Source: Euborellia annulipes (Eukaryota; Arthropoda; Insecta; Dermaptera; Anisolabididae). From it: 64,000 nt of DNA. The position numbers and the translations under genes are program-made. The DNA is taken from positions 62,001 to 126,000 of the forward strand of contig JAKCPI010003277.1 of NCBI GenBank assembly GCA_023213315.1, given 5' to 3'. Each line of letters starts with the position of its first letter. Position 1 is the first letter of the stretch. Under the pieces are notes generated by a model. It was not told the origin of the DNA and ran no database searches. It saw only the letters and a program-made list of their open reading frames with translations. Shown one piece after another: positions 23,601 to 32,900 of this stretch.

Positions 23601-25245
23601 AACAACTCAGTTATCAACAAGAATTGTTGACAGCAACATTGTTGTATAAATTACCAATCGTAAACAAGCTGCACGGCCTGTTTGTTAATTTTGGAACAAT
23701 GGTATAACCAAAAACGTTTAAGGGCGAGTAGGAGTGGCCGTCTAAACGTACTTTAAAAAAAAAACTAGGCTGTTATAAGAAATTTTTCAATGCGGTTTTT
23801 TTTTAATTCAATTAATTTTATAAGGGATTATTGTAACAGAAAGTTATAATTTTTTCAATGACTTATTAAAAAATTATGAAAATTAATTTTTTTGTAATCA
23901 AGCAAATACAGAAAAATTAACTGTTATAATAATTTTAAATTTTTTTTAAATTAAAAAATGAATTTATTATTATTATTAATCACACATAATTAAGAAAAAT
24001 TTATAGTAAGCTTAGATGATTTGTAATTAAAAACCGTCAAAATAGTCGAGTATTCTGCCGATATATAGCTGGTTATCTCATCACTTATAAGCCTATATTT
24101 ATATATTTTTATGCTGTTATAAATGATTATAGGTTAAATTGTACCTTGCGGTGCTGCAGACGACTGAAAGAATGACTGTCAAGGTGACAAGTTAACTTTT
24201 TACTTAAAAAGGGGGGGGGGGGGGGGGGCATGGGCGCCGACTCCATGGGGCCCAAGAGGCTTGAGCCCCCCTAAAATTGAGGGAATAGGGGCCCAGGCCC
24301 AGGCCCAGAAAAAAGTATTTTTAAGTGAAAACTGCTGCTGTTGTATATCATTGGAAAGGGCATCTGAAAAGCTGTAAAAAGAGACCTCATTCATTTTGCT
24401 ATCTCACTTGTGAGAGATTTTATAGCAATTTAAATAGATGTGCAAAGGTTGATTTTTTGCTATTTTTGACAACTTTAACATGCCATATTTTTTTAAGCGA
24501 GTTGAGATATCTAGTTAAAATTGAGGCTTTTTCTTAGTCTCTATTGACTGTACCTATGATTCAAATTTCATTGAGATCTGACAAAAAGATAAAAATATAT
24601 ATATCTACCAAAAGTTAGCGCGAACCACGAGTAGTAAACGACGCATTAGCCATCCCGGTCCCTTGAGCTTATCTCTGGGCTCAAGAACTAAATAAAAATT
24701 TCACACAATTAGCACTTTAACGATTTGACAAAATTTATTATAGATTTAATCATAGGGAGCAGACGACATCCTAAATACCAAATAACAGAGATGGAAGATT
24801 ACGTCACTCCAGTCAAGTTTCGCTGTGTGACCCCCCCTCAATTCGGACTATGTTAGAACCCCAGTCAGTTAACACAAGTTAGGTCCCGGTGTGATCGCAC
24901 CTTTATACTCCCTTTGCTGAAACTTTAACATGCCATAGCTCTGTAACGATTTCACTTCTACTAATTAATATCCTTGCAGGTCGAGGTCGATATTGCGGCG
25001 TTTGTGTTTGCGAGGTGGATGCAAGTGCAGGGGCTCCAGCAGAAACACTCATCATCGCCTCCAGATCAGAAAAATCTCGCCAGTGCGTTCATGTTCTTCG
25101 TTTGGAAGATGGTCAACTTCTTGCTGAACTCGATTCAAATATATCACGATTAAAGAGACCAAGCGGAGTGGCAACAACTAAAAACCATCATGTACTCGTC
25201 GTCGATCTTGGAAATGACGCCTTAAAAAAATATCGTTTCTGGTAA
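11644..25245 (+). CDS. TRIM-NHL protein, TRIM2/TRIM3-like RING E3 ubiquitin ligase (nine exons)
   Basis: Splicing the nine listed exons gives 732 residues in one frame; all junctions are GT-AG and phases match. Domain order: C3HC4 RING (C23, C26, C42, H44, C47, C50, C71, C74), one B-box (C112, H115, C123, C126, C131, C134, H139, H167), coiled coil (about 180-310), filamin/ABP280 repeat (about 355-450) and NHL propeller blades (about 450-732), ending at TAA 25243-25245. TRIM2/TRIM3 have this order and a similar length. Proteins of this class transfer ubiquitin through the RING, dimerise by the coiled coil, and bind partners or RNA with the propeller in the cytoplasm; that role is from family knowledge. 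The chosen start is ATG 11672 (context CAACATG). The frame stays open back to the acceptor, so extra N-terminal residues from an upstream exon are possible. Odd point: a Gly/Ser/Ala-rich insert splits the last B-box ligands. The one-to-one orthologue is not settled. Confidence 0.92.
11857..12166. mobile_element. Palindromic element with a tRNA-like centre (intron 1)
   Basis: Arms of roughly 115-120 bp (from GTAGAGCTTTTGTTTGAAAA, 11857, to its complement ending 12166) flank a GC-rich core at about 11987-12048. The core contains GGTCCTGGTTCGACTCCAGG, a perfect T-arm with B-box promoter. The acceptor stem does not close, so it is tRNA-derived rather than a working tRNA gene. Confidence 0.8.
13140..13262 (-). 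repeat. tRNA-derived SINE-like fragment (intron 1)
   Basis: Read on the minus strand it has an A-box-like TGGCTCAGAGAG and a B-box GGTTCGCCTCC about 40 bases later. The outer text AAATGAAATAAATTTTTCTC is shared with 62706-62730, so both belong to one family. Acceptor pairing is absent. Confidence 0.65.
13403..13674 (+). CDS. Exon 2: rest of RING and start of B-box
   Basis: Acceptor CAG (ends 13402), donor CAG|GTTACT. Codes residues 28-118, including KLLPCSHTVCLHC and FRCPIC, which complete a C3HC4 RING, followed by the typical RING-to-B-box linker and PKCSVHSNQ with the first B-box ligands. Joins exon 1 with one base carried over (T|GT = Cys). Confidence 0.93.
14639..14965 (+). mobile_element. 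Truncated family A copy with a nested element (intron 2)
   Basis: ACTTTCTCTTA is interrupted at 14646 and resumes at 14912 as TTACCCTATATATGAAATAT followed by AGAGAGAAAGTATT. Only the start of family A is present. Confidence 0.7.
14647..14911. mobile_element. PIF/Harbinger-like MITE with TTA target duplication
   Basis: 265 bp. Ends are TGCTGAACGCACACCAAATG and the inverse CAATTGGTGTGCCATCAGCC, each flanked by TTA (14644-14646, 14912-14914). The interior repeats GAGCAAAACG/CGTTTTGCTC in both directions. A TTA duplication and this type of end are typical of PIF/Harbinger; it has no coding capacity. Confidence 0.8.
15400..15624 (+). CDS. Exon 3: second half of B-box with low-complexity insert
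   Basis: Acceptor TAG (ends 15399), donor AAG|GTATCA; 225 nt, phase 0 on both sides. It begins ELLFCETCDTVFCTVC, the central B-box cysteines, then H139, then about 27 Gly/Ser/Thr/Val/Ala residues before H167 (AAEHTIIPF). A normal B-box has only a few residues between these histidines. The end (KRMSEILLYKANECIAK) starts the coiled coil. Confidence 0.88.
16826..17041 (+). CDS. Exon 4: coiled coil
   Basis: Acceptor TTTCAG (ends 16825), donor AAG|GTACTT; 216 nt, phase 0. Codes a charged alpha-helical stretch (LGQAQDSVRGELSRLTQARD onward) rich in Glu, Gln, Arg, Leu and Ala with heptad spacing and no Pro or Gly after the first residues, as expected for the TRIM dimerisation coiled coil. Confidence 0.9.
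17821..18023. mobile_element. Small TIR element (intron 4)
   Basis: Ends CACAGTGCCTGCCTGATCTG and its inverse ending CAGGCACTGTG. A 77-codon open frame on the plus strand crosses it but resembles no protein I know and is probably chance. Target duplication not visible. Confidence 0.55.
18222..18599. mobile_element. TIR element, non-coding (intron 4)
   Basis: CGATACTTGGAAATTAAAAG at 18222 is repeated inverted as CTTTTAATTTCCAAGTATCG ending near 18599. AT-rich interior without a gene. Confidence 0.6.
18597..18860. mobile_element. TIR element adjoining the previous one (intron 4)
   Basis: TATATCGTCTGCTGGGAATC and GTGGCGAAAGTCC at the left are mirrored, with mismatches, by GGACTTTCACCACTCAGC and CAGCTGGCGATATATA at the right. 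Non-coding; a TA-type flank is possible. Confidence 0.55.
19315..19863 (+). CDS. Exon 5: end of coiled coil and filamin repeat
   Basis: Acceptor TAAG (ends 19314), donor GAG|GTTTCT; 549 nt, 183 codons, phase 0. Residues 266-310 finish the helix and contain SEPRENAF, similar to the PREN turn before the filamin domain of TRIM2/3. A Ser/Thr/Pro-rich linker follows. Residues about 355-449 are an immunoglobulin-like filamin repeat, with VDHEDGNYTVRFRARKSGRY and ending DRPVRDSPLVFEV, the classic strand pattern. Confidence 0.93.
19960..20147. mobile_element. hAT-like MITE with 8-bp duplication GTCTAAAT (intron 5)
   Basis: 188 bp. Left end CAGGGGTGGCCAACCC, right end AAGTTGGCTACTCTTG. It is flanked by GTCTAAAT at 19952-19959 and 20148-20155. 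CAGGGGTGGCCAACC-type ends with 8-bp duplications are characteristic of hAT elements in many animals. Confidence 0.85.
20460..21362 (+). mobile_element. Family A copy A2, with nested element (intron 5)
   Basis: Starts ACTTTCTCTTACCTATAAAT, is split by the element at 20480-20722, resumes ATATGTTAATATATAGAGAG, carries the full body and ends in the terminal hairpin near 21270-21362. More diverged from A1 than A3 is. Confidence 0.75.
20480..20722. mobile_element. 243-bp TIR element inside family A copy A2
   Basis: Ends GGAGGGTTCAGAATACAAGT and inverse ACTTGTATTCTGAACCCTCC, about 35 bp of near-perfect inverted repeat. No clear target duplication; family A text continues on either side, proving it is an insertion. 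Confidence 0.8.
21542..21740 (+). CDS. Exon 6: first NHL blades
   Basis: Acceptor ACAG (ends 21541), donor CAG|GTTTGA; 199 nt, leaves phase 1. It starts VTEHNNPISVFGSRGSGRDQ and continues LMQPVGVAVDIEEGLAYILD, a canonical NHL unit (G-x-G, QP-GVAVD, aromatic-ILDTGNSRIKV). Confidence 0.93.
22234..22275. mobile_element. Left end of a family D element (intron 6)
   Basis: CATGGGCGTAGCCAGACATC followed by a G-run of about 15. It matches the ends of the complete elements at 31230 and 49116; the right end is missing. Confidence 0.55.
22668..22906 (+). CDS. Exon 7: middle NHL blades
   Basis: Acceptor GAAG (ends 22667), donor CAG|GTGAAA; 239 nt. The split Gly codon from exon 6 is completed. Contains one weaker blade (SCTGISYAQDELVVVNW) and one canonical blade (LQEPIDVAVDPAYGHILVAD then NGLSCVFVFD). 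No start codon context, so it is easy to miss without splicing. Confidence 0.92.
23230..23380 (+). CDS. Exon 8: NHL blade
   Basis: Acceptor TTTCAG (ends 23229), donor AAAG|GTACGT; 151 nt, leaves phase 1. It codes VGKKGSGKGCFNHLNSVAVS followed by EIIVADSRIQVFSPKGDF, a compact NHL blade. The intron before it is the shortest in the gene (323 bp). Confidence 0.92.
23445..23720. repeat. Possible Harbinger-like element end (intron 8)
   Basis: AAAGTCCGTTTCACACGAGG followed by GC-richer text resembles PIF/Harbinger ends with CACACGAGG, but I cannot find the partner end. Low confidence. Confidence 0.3.
24211..24310. repeat. G18 run and GC-rich MITE fragment (intron 8)
   Basis: Eighteen G in a row at 24211-24228, then CATGGGCGCCGACTCCATGG and a GGGGCCCAGGCCCAGGCCCA run. 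It looks like one end of a family D/E-type element. Confidence 0.5.
24980..25245 (+). CDS. Exon 9: last NHL blades and stop
   Basis: Acceptor TTGCAG (ends 24979); 266 nt ending in TAA at 25243-25245. Completes the split Gly codon, then a less typical blade with a Cys-rich start (YCGVCVCEV) and a final canonical one (LKRPSGVATTKNHHVLVVDL then GNDALKKYRFW). The protein ends immediately after the final blade, as NHL proteins usually do. Confidence 0.93.
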
Positions 25246-25439
25246 ATTGTTAGATAAGCAAGAAGGAATAATGCGATTTATTTAGAAATTAACAAAACTA
25301 GGTATAAAAAATTTATTGATTTTTCTCTGTTTAATATTTCGTTTCAAGTCATGTATAACCCGGTGACCCTTTATAGCCTTTAAAAGGAATTAAATAGAGA
25401 TGAATTATTAATTTCATATCACCATCTAAAAAAATTTTA

Positions 25440-25701
25440 TCAAGAAAAGGTTGCAGGAGCAGAGACTGGCAGCCAAATTTTTTTCTTTAAATATTTTATT
25501 GGGCCGACGTTTCGGTCATTCAAAGATCTCTCACCTGGTGAGCATCATTACACATAGCTGCCTAATGCAAATTATATATATTTCCTTGACACTTATTGGG
25601 CCCTGAAGATGGCCTCTATCGAGACCGAAACCTCAAACCAATAAAATATTTAAAGAAAAAAATTTGGCTCCCTGTCTCTTCTCCTGCAACCTTTCTTTGA
25701 T
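25440..25701. mobile_element. Head-to-head inverted element with CTGANGA-hairpin-GAAA motif
   Basis: Left arm 25440-25514 and right arm 25627-25701 are inverse copies (AAGGTTGCAGGAG ... CTCCTGCAACC). The right copy has CTGAAGAT (25603-25610), a GGCCTC/GAGACC hairpin, GAAA (25627-25630) and AATAAA (25640-25645). The left copy shows GAAAC on the minus strand at 25510-25513 with AATAAA 10-15 bases further out. It lies just after the TRIM-NHL stop codon and could be within its 3' UTR. Confidence 0.75.
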
Positions 25702-28700
25702 ACAACTCAACAGTCACAACTACAATAATAAAAAATTTTTTCAAATAAAGATTGAAATATTAAATTAATATTTTTCTCTCACTCATTTTCATATTCAGAT
25801 ATTAAAGTTTTTTTTTTTTTTCGTAAATTCCTTATTAATTTCTTATGTAGTATATGATGTAGGTTGTGCAGATTGAACTTGAAAATTAAAACTTAATCAA
25901 CCATTAACATTTCTATGAAATCAGAACTACTAGAGATCTCTTAATATCAAAATGAATTAAAATTTTAATTAATTTGAATTCACGTTTTTCTCTGGGATAT
26001 TAAGAGTTGAGCAAATTCATTTTAATTTAATAATTTTTAGGTTTATTATTATTTGATATATATATATATATTTATATAGAGATTATTTTCATAAAAACAT
26101 TTTGTTCACATTTCAAAGAAAAATTTTTTTTAGACCATTTCATATTAAGTTAACTCGAAACGCCTGAAAGGATGAAACAAGTGATATTGTAAATATTTCT
26201 TTATTCTTTATTTTCATTGATTGCAACCATAATCTGTTTCATCAATCCTTATAATCATCTCTACATTACAAATAAAGGGATGTAGGCCTACCAGCCTTTT
26301 TCCCAAGATCAATAATACTATATTAAATTTATTCCCATTTAAAAGACAAATTTGCGATGGAATATGATTTTAATAATAGTCAAAAAATCATCTCTCATAT
26401 TTATACAGGCCTATTAATTTTCATTCTCCCTTCTTTGTTAAATAGTCTTGTTTTAAATGAGTTATATTATATATCAATATATAATATAATTTAAATTAAA
26501 AGTAATAATTAATATTTTCCTATTAAAGGTTATTAGTTAACAGTCAAATAATTTAAAAAAATATATTGATAATATAAAAAATTGAATCAACCAAATATTC
26601 AAAAGAGACTTGTTGAAATGAATATAAGCTTATTCATTTATTTAAAAAATGTAGGAAATATAAATATATATATATTTATTTATTTAGTTTTTTTGATTAA
26701 GTTTGTCAGTAAACTTTAAAAAAAATTTCCCAACATTTATTTATTCTTCTTTTTTTTTTTTATTTAAACGGGAAAATTTTCTCAACTGACCAAAATTGTT
26801 TAAAAATTATCTAGTCCTTACCCGATGCATTTGCATTTACAATTTATGTATATATAATAAATAATTTGTTTAATTGAAATAATTACTTTGGTGCTTTTTT
26901 TTAAATAGTTTAAAATATAATAATAAATAATATTTAATATTAATGGAGTAAAATATATAAATTATTATATATATAAAATATATACATAAAATGTATATCT
27001 AATTTTATACAGAGCAGAATTCATAAATTTTAAAACTTTAACGATAAGATATCAAAGTAGATATATCAAAATTAATTAAAAATAAAATTTTTAAAATATT
27101 AACGATTAAAATATTAAAGTTTTTGAAAAATTTCTCAACCATTCAAACTTTGATCAAAACAGGTACTAATTTAAAACCATTCAAATGGTTTGCTTTTATT
27201 TGAAGTTTACAATTCCAGAGTGATATATTATATTAAGTCTATATGCGAGTTTTGTCCACCACGAAATAAACATAAAAATTTGTTAAATCTATATATACAG
27301 TGTATATATAGCTTATACTGTATATTCCGTATATATAAGCTTATGGCTTTTCATTGAACTTTTTTAAATATGAAAAATTTTTAATGGTAAATTTTTTAGT
27401 TCAAATTAGAGATTAGAAAATTTCCATCTTATTTTATAAAAACACTGAAATAATCACATGAGAAAATTTATGAAGGTTCACTTAATAGTAATGAGCATTT
27501 TACAAGCCTTGAGAAGTAGTTTTCAGAAGGGGGATCCAGAAGATATTTTTTGATGGTACAACAGTAAAATCCAGAATGAATCTTTTATATACATTTCAAC
27601 ATTTGCAATATTAGGGTTTAATGATGAATTGTAATATTTATGATAGCTCAGTGGAAATGTATGAAAGTTAATTTTTGCACTATGATAAGATATTATGCTG
27701 TCCGATTTGTTCTAGATTTTGTGCCCCCAATTTCAGAACTCAACTGACTAGATCACCCTGTGATGTAAGCTTCAAAAATTTATTTTTTTTGAAACTATTT
27801 AATTATTAATTTTTCATTATTCTGAATTTCATATTAATATGAAAATTTATTTTTTTCCTATGTGCCACTTTTAATATTTTTATAATTATCTTTTATTTTA
27901 TAAGATACTTTTTCTTACTTATATTTTTAAGTAATTATTTATTTATTTATATTGAATTCTAAATTCTCTAGTTCATATACCTATATTTATTATTTTATAA
28001 ATGATATATATAATTGATTAGACAGACTTTGGGAGCCAAGTTTTGCTTTTAGAAGCAAATGAAATCTGATATAGAAAATAAATATTCAATGGACAATAAA
28101 AATAAGATTAGGCCTATTATAAAAGCTGATACTAATATTATTAGTTTGTTCTATTCAAAATACTAGAATGGTAATTTCTACTCTACTATTGTAGCAATAA
28201 GGAAGATCATTTTTATAGTCAAATTTGATTCTAATTACTGCCATATTTATAATTACTATCACTTATCAATCATTTTGTCAATAAAATAAATTTCACAAAT
28301 TACATATAAATTCACGCAAGCATATATATATATATTAATATATATGATTAGAGAGTTATAAGCTTTCACATTTGTTGTTACTAAATCAAGAAATTTTTAA
28401 TTTTTATTTAATTAGTGTTAGCTCCACAACTCAATCCAGATCATACATTATTCCGAATTACTAATTACGCCACTGATTATTGAAAAAGTACTATCAGAAA
28501 AAGGCAGTGGCTAGCCCCCCCCCCCCCCTCTCCATCAGAACTTACACTAGATATTTTGCGTTCTTAAAGAAATCGCTTGTCAGTAAGAACTAACTGTTTT
28601 TAAACATTTTTTTTTATTTATTCTGAATTGTTTTTTCAACATTCAAATTTAAAGTTTGAATTACTGTATTGATATAAATTTTATTGGAAATGGAAAAATG

Positions 28701-28897
28701 ATCACTAACTTGAAATCTTTCAAGTAGTGAAGTTTGATTTTTATTGGAATAATATGTTTATATGTTATATTATATATATATATATATATAATATTGTTTT
28801 TAAAAATAAAATATTGTCTCACCCACTTCCCCCTCCCCCCAAGATGTCTCAAAAAAATTTCAGCCCCCTTCCCCCCTTCCAAAAAAAAAAAAAAAAA
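25702..28897. other. AT-rich DNA downstream of the TRIM-NHL gene
   Basis: No coding frame recognised; possible long 3' UTR at the start. Contains TATATA microsatellites (28321, 28775) and a C-run of about 13 at 28507. A poly(A) site for the gene cannot be assigned with confidence. Confidence 0.5.
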
Positions 28898-29062
28898 TCT
28901 AAGGACGGCGCCTAGAGAAAATGTTTTTTAATTAACAAGATATTATCAAATTGACCATTTTGGGTTTATGTAGGTTTTTAAAAAGTAGGCTAATATCTCT
29001 TTGAAAAAAAATGTGCTTGTAAAAATATAACTGCCAATTTCTGAACTTAATAACTAATTAGG

Positions 29063-29095
<33 letters not shown>

Positions 29096-29257
29096 AAGGA
29101 CGGCGCCTAGAGAAAATGTTTTTTAATTAACAAGATATTATCAAATTGACCATTTTGGGTTTATGTAGGTTTTTAAAAAGTAGGCTAATATCTCTTTGAA
29201 AAAAAATGTGCTTGTAAAAATATAACTGCCAATTTCTGAACTTAATAACTAATTAGG
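28898..29257 (+). repeat. Identical 165-bp direct duplication separated by poly(A)
   Basis: TCTAAGGACGGCGCCTAGAG at 28898 recurs at 29093; the 165-base units 28898-29062 and 29093-29257 are identical as far as I can read. Each is preceded by an A-run (about 17 and 30). Very recent duplication, replication slippage between A-runs, or an assembly artefact. Confidence 0.9.
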
Positions 29258-30335
29258 AAAAATTATTGACTTTAATGATTGATTTTCTTAAATGTATATA
29301 TATAAAAATAATTTATTATATTTTATTTATCTTTTTCTGCTGTGTATAAAAATTGAGAAATTATTATAAACCAAAGGTCCTTTATTATTTTAATTTTGTA
29401 TATTTGTAAATATATATTTATCCTCACTGCCTAAATAAACGTAATGTATGCAAAAAAAAAAAGTGTTATTAATTAATTGAAAAAATCTTGTTTTTATTAA
29501 TCTGTTAATAAATATGGAAATTTGTTTTTTTTAATGTCGAAACAAGTGACATTTAAAAATTAATTCGTTTGTTCTTTTTAAGGCGACTCATTTATATTAA
29601 AGTGAAGGCTTCTTTTTGCATACACGTTATTTGATATTCAAATATTGAGCTTTCCGGCTTTAACTTTTGGCTATATATCATCAATCCAAAGTGCCTTCTT
29701 TTGGCATCACTTTTCTTCGATTTATCTTAATCAATAAATATGCAATCGTTGTATTTAGTTCACGCCTTTTGAACATTTGCATATATGTAAATATATATAA
29801 AAAAAATTGAAATATGAATTAAAAAATAATAAATTGTGTCTTAAAAATAAATAAAAATTTTCTTTTTTTTTTAAATCTGTGATTCTTATTTATTTGTATT
29901 TTATTTGATCTTTTTTTTAATAAGGATTGTGGGCTTATCATACTAGTCTTAAAAATAATCTTTTTCTTAATATCATTTTTACTTTTATATATTGTGAGTG
30001 TTGAAAAAATAAATGTAAATAATTAATGTACTTATGCTTATTAGGAAATTTTTATCTATTAATAATAAAAAAAAACTAATAATTTTGATATTTTTAATTC
30101 TTATAATCCTTACATTTTCTATGTTTTTCATATATACTTATATAACTAATTTTTATGCTTAAACTAACTATACATGATTTAGATTTAAGAAATTTTCTTT
30201 TAACATTATTTTTATTGTTTTCTCGCCACCACAGAATATGGCTTTTGAAAACGTTGCTTGTATTGGGTTTGATTTGATTTAATACAAATTTTATATGTTT
30301 TGAATCAATAAATTTATTTTATTTACTGAATCTCA
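29258..30335. other. AT-rich non-coding DNA
   Basis: Nothing coding. AATAAA at 29434-29439 is followed 12 bases later by an A11 run, the form of a polyadenylated 3' end (host transcript or retroposon); the strand of origin would be plus. Confidence 0.45.
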
Positions 30336-30997
30336 AGCCTAGTACACACCAGACAAGGGCGGATCCAGAGGTGTTTCTTGGGGGAGGTAATCTGGTGTGA
30401 CTCGTCGCACAGCACACTATTTTTTTTTTAATTTCGATAATTTAAAAGCGCATTCTGTACTTGTTTGCCAGAATATAAATACACATCAAATTTTTAAGTA
30501 TTAATTTTAAAAATTATACATTAAAAATAAATTTTTTTGCGAAAAAAAGGTAATTTTTTCGAATCTCGGGGGGGGGGGGGGGGTAATTACCCCCTTTACC
30601 CCCCCCCCTTGTATCCGCCCTTGACACCAGAGGCCAAAGGGGTATATTATTACTTTGTTGATAAATAAATTATAAAAGCCGTACAAGCAGAGGTTTACTT
30701 TGCTTAAAAAAACTTTTTGCAGATTGAGATACAAGGTGAAGAAATAAAATTAAAAATTTTATTTATCAGGATTTATTAGTGCTTGCGCTGTTTCGTCTAT
30801 TAAATAAATTATATTTTATTAAAGGGTTAAATGACTAATTGAAAAGTCTCGATTTCATATTAAAATATTATATTTAAAAATAAAATTTAGATCAAAAATA
30901 AAATATTTTAAATATTTCTGTGCTGCAAATGAGGTGTGGACGTGCGACTTTGTCTCGCAACAGTCGCAAGACATTGTTGCCAGGTGTGTACTAGGCT
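30336..30997. mobile_element. TIR element (AGCCTAGTACACACC ends) hosting a family B insertion
   Basis: Ends AGCCTAGTACACACCAGA and inverse CAGGTGTGTACTAGGCT; flanks TCA and TTA suggest a decayed three-base TTA duplication, as in PIF/Harbinger. Interrupted by the element at 30354-30623. Confidence 0.65.
30354..30623. mobile_element. Family B hAT-like MITE, duplication ACACCAGA
   Basis: 270 bp. Ends CAAGGGCGGATCCAGAGG and inverse GTATCCGCCCTTG; exact 8-bp duplication ACACCAGA at 30346-30353 and 30624-30631. G/C runs lie inside both ends. The interior has AATCTGGTGTGAC...GCACAGCACAC, the family A terminal sequence in inverse orientation. Confidence 0.9.
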
Positions 30998-31229
30998 TTA
31001 AACTCAAAATAGAGATAGTGGGTCTTCTGCTTTTGATATTTTCTAACTTAAGTAGCCACGATCTTGAGGGAAGATTCTAGCTTATCCTTGTCAAAAGGTT
31101 TTACAACTATATATCGATAGAATTACATAGCTGTGGGGTATTAAACCCACCTCAATTTCTTAAATAAATCGTTTGAATACTTCAAGAAGGAAACACTTCT
31201 GGTTCAAGTTGATTTAATTTGTCTTTACT

Positions 31230-31380
31230 CATGGGCGTAACTAGAGAATTTGGCTGGAGGGGGGCCATGGGACCAGCCATCCTCGTTGGGTGGAGGGGGG
31301 GGGCATGGGACCATTTTTCTTGGGGCAGGGAGCTTTCTGGGTGGGGGCTCTTCCCCGGCACCCCCCTAGTTACGCCTATG
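31230..31380. mobile_element. Family D MITE, 151 bp
   Basis: Ends CATGGGCGTAACTAGAG and inverse CTAGTTACGCCTATG; flanks TCTTTACT (31222-31229) and TCTCTACT (31381-31388) match at 7 of 8. Interior is GC-rich with GGGGGG runs and two GGGACCA copies; no gene. Confidence 0.85.
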
Positions 31381-31619
31381 TCTCTACTGCCCTTGAAAAT
31401 ACTGTAACCTAGCATATTCTCTTCAAAGTATATATAGTTATTTAAATTAGTGTTGATGAAGCACAATGCAGCCAGGTATTGTCTCTAATCTAAATGAAGT
31501 GGAGCGGGGGGGGGGGGGGGGAGATCGCTTACAACCGAAACTTTAAAACCCTTGTTATTTTAAAAATCCTCCAAATCATCGGTTTAAACAGAATTTGTCT
31601 TAAACAGGATCTTTAATGG

Positions 31620-31715
31620 TAAATATTATTTAAAACGGACTGGCCTGAGGTCCGAACCCGCGACCCTCGTATAGAAGGTTAGCACGCTAACCCATACACC
31701 AAGCTCAAGGTCTCT
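31620..31715 (-). repeat. tRNA-like head of the SINE family, minus strand
   Basis: On the minus strand: TGGTGTATGGGTTAGCGTGC (A-box region) and GGGTTCGGACC (B-box), matching the head of the SINE at 37220. The SINE body is missing. Confidence 0.65.
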
Positions 31716-31893
31716 GATTAACTATATTATGCATAATTTATAAATATATTCGTATTCCAAATTCCCACCCCCTCTAAGAAACAAGAATTACCATTATTCG
31801 TGGTGGATATATGGTTTGCCGCCTAGGGTGGCAAAATTTTAGAGGCGAGAAAATTTTTGACTCAAATTTAAAGAAAGATTAAAATTTTATAAT

Positions 31894-31982
31894 CAATGTG
31901 GCTTAGTTACAGTGATGGAGCAGGGGAAGGCAGGGGGCGGCAAATTAAATTTTACCCTTCCTATTTCCGGCCCTGCTCCTGA
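31894..31982. mobile_element. Partial family C element
   Basis: GGGGGCGGCAAATTAAATTT followed by TTCCGGCCCTG matches the right end of family C; the left end is not recognisable. Confidence 0.5.
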
Positions 31983-32061
31983 GGATGGGTTAATAGCCAG
32001 AAATATATTGAGTGGTAAAATCAAACAATTCTTTCATTTATAACCTAGTGAAACCTCACAT

Positions 32062-32247
32062 CAGGGCCGGGTCTAGGGGGGGGCAGTGGGTGCGTCTGCC
32101 CCGGGCGGCAGATATCAGGGGGCGGCAATTAAAGAAAGATTTACTAAAAAAAAGGTAAAATGATATGAATTTTGTATAGAAAATTTTAAAGAAGGGGCGG
32201 CAAATTAAATTTTGCCCCCCTTAAAAAATCTCCTAGTTCCGGCCCTG
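32062..32247. mobile_element. Family C hAT-like MITE, duplication CCTCACAT
   Basis: 186 bp, ends CAGGGCCGGGTCTAGG and inverse TAGTTCCGGCCCTG, flanked by exact CCTCACAT (32054-32061, 32248-32255). Interior TTTACTAAAAAAAAGGTAAA and GGGGCGGCAAATTAAATTT. The same family occurs inverted at 62140-62323. Confidence 0.9.
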
Positions 32248-32304
32248 CCTCACATATATTAAATAATTTTTCTTATAAATATATTTCACGACTATAAATT
32301 AGAG

Positions 32305-32900
32305 TTGTTCGTAAGCCGCGCCTATAGACGGCGACGCCATCTTTGATATGTCGGCGGGTTAGACGCGATCGCGGCGCTCATGGAAACGTCAATGGCTCTC
32401 TCTTGTGTAGTAGTGGGGGGGGCCTGTGAGCCAGTGAGAACGAGTGAACTGCCAATAAATGACAAGTTGCCCGTAAAAGTCTGGCTCGTTCGATCATTTG
32501 TCGAATCCACGTACAATATGGCCCCGAATTTGTACGTGGTGTGACTATTATCCATCGCCGCCATCCGGATGGCGTAGTCCGCCACGTCCTCTTACTATAT
32601 GACATCGGCACCATGTCTGGACCCGAGACGTCGACGACATCACGTGTCGGTAGGAAGCCATCGCCAAAACTCGGCCCGATGCGGGCTACATTGCCCGTGG
32701 CTTCATTGCTACGACAGGGTCATCACCATCATCATGGGTGTCCATCGGCACCAACAACGATCACGGCGAGCTCCAGGACGAACAGAAGCCCGACGTTGGA
32801 CTCCGGCCAGAGAAGTCCTGGCTCGATGCACTATAAAGGTACCCCACCGTGACCTTGAGACAATCATTCTGATAAAAACACCCTTTTTCAAGGTCAACAC
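32305..32900 (-). pseudogene. GC-rich island with frameshifted coding remnants, unrecognised
   Basis: About 600 bp with far higher GC and CpG content than anything else outside exons and MITE ends. On the minus strand protein-like text moves between frames: a hydrophobic stretch around 32740-32830 (with GLLFVLELAVIVVGADG), a middle stretch around 32600-32700 (with VARIGPSFGDGFLPT), and the longest open part at 32322-32585. At least two frameshifts separate them and there are no splice sites to join them, so it looks like a dead gene that came with foreign or mobile DNA. I do not recognise the family. A viral or transposon origin is possible. Plus-strand frames with His- and Thr-runs overlap and look less protein-like. 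Confidence 0.5.
32322..32585 (-). CDS. Longest open frame of the GC-rich island, hypothetical
   Basis: 87 codons, opening at a GTG (no ATG; an upstream TAA is three codons back), ending TAG. Includes VADYAIRMAAMDNSHTTYKF and GNLSFIGSSLVLTGSQ, ordinary globular-looking sequence; the last 25 residues become Pro/Thr/Arg-rich and may be beyond the real end. Best read as the 3' part of the broken coding region described for the island. No function can be assigned. Confidence 0.35.
   Translation of the reverse strand: MADYAIRMAAMDNSHTTYKFGAILYVDSTNDRTSQTFTGNLSFIGSSLVLTGSQAPPTTTQERAIDVSMSAAIASNPPTYQRWRRRL

Noticed and set aside
24200..24394. Minus-strand frame with Pro/Ala runs
   Set aside because: Produced by the G18 run and GGGCCCAGGCCC repeat of a MITE fragment.
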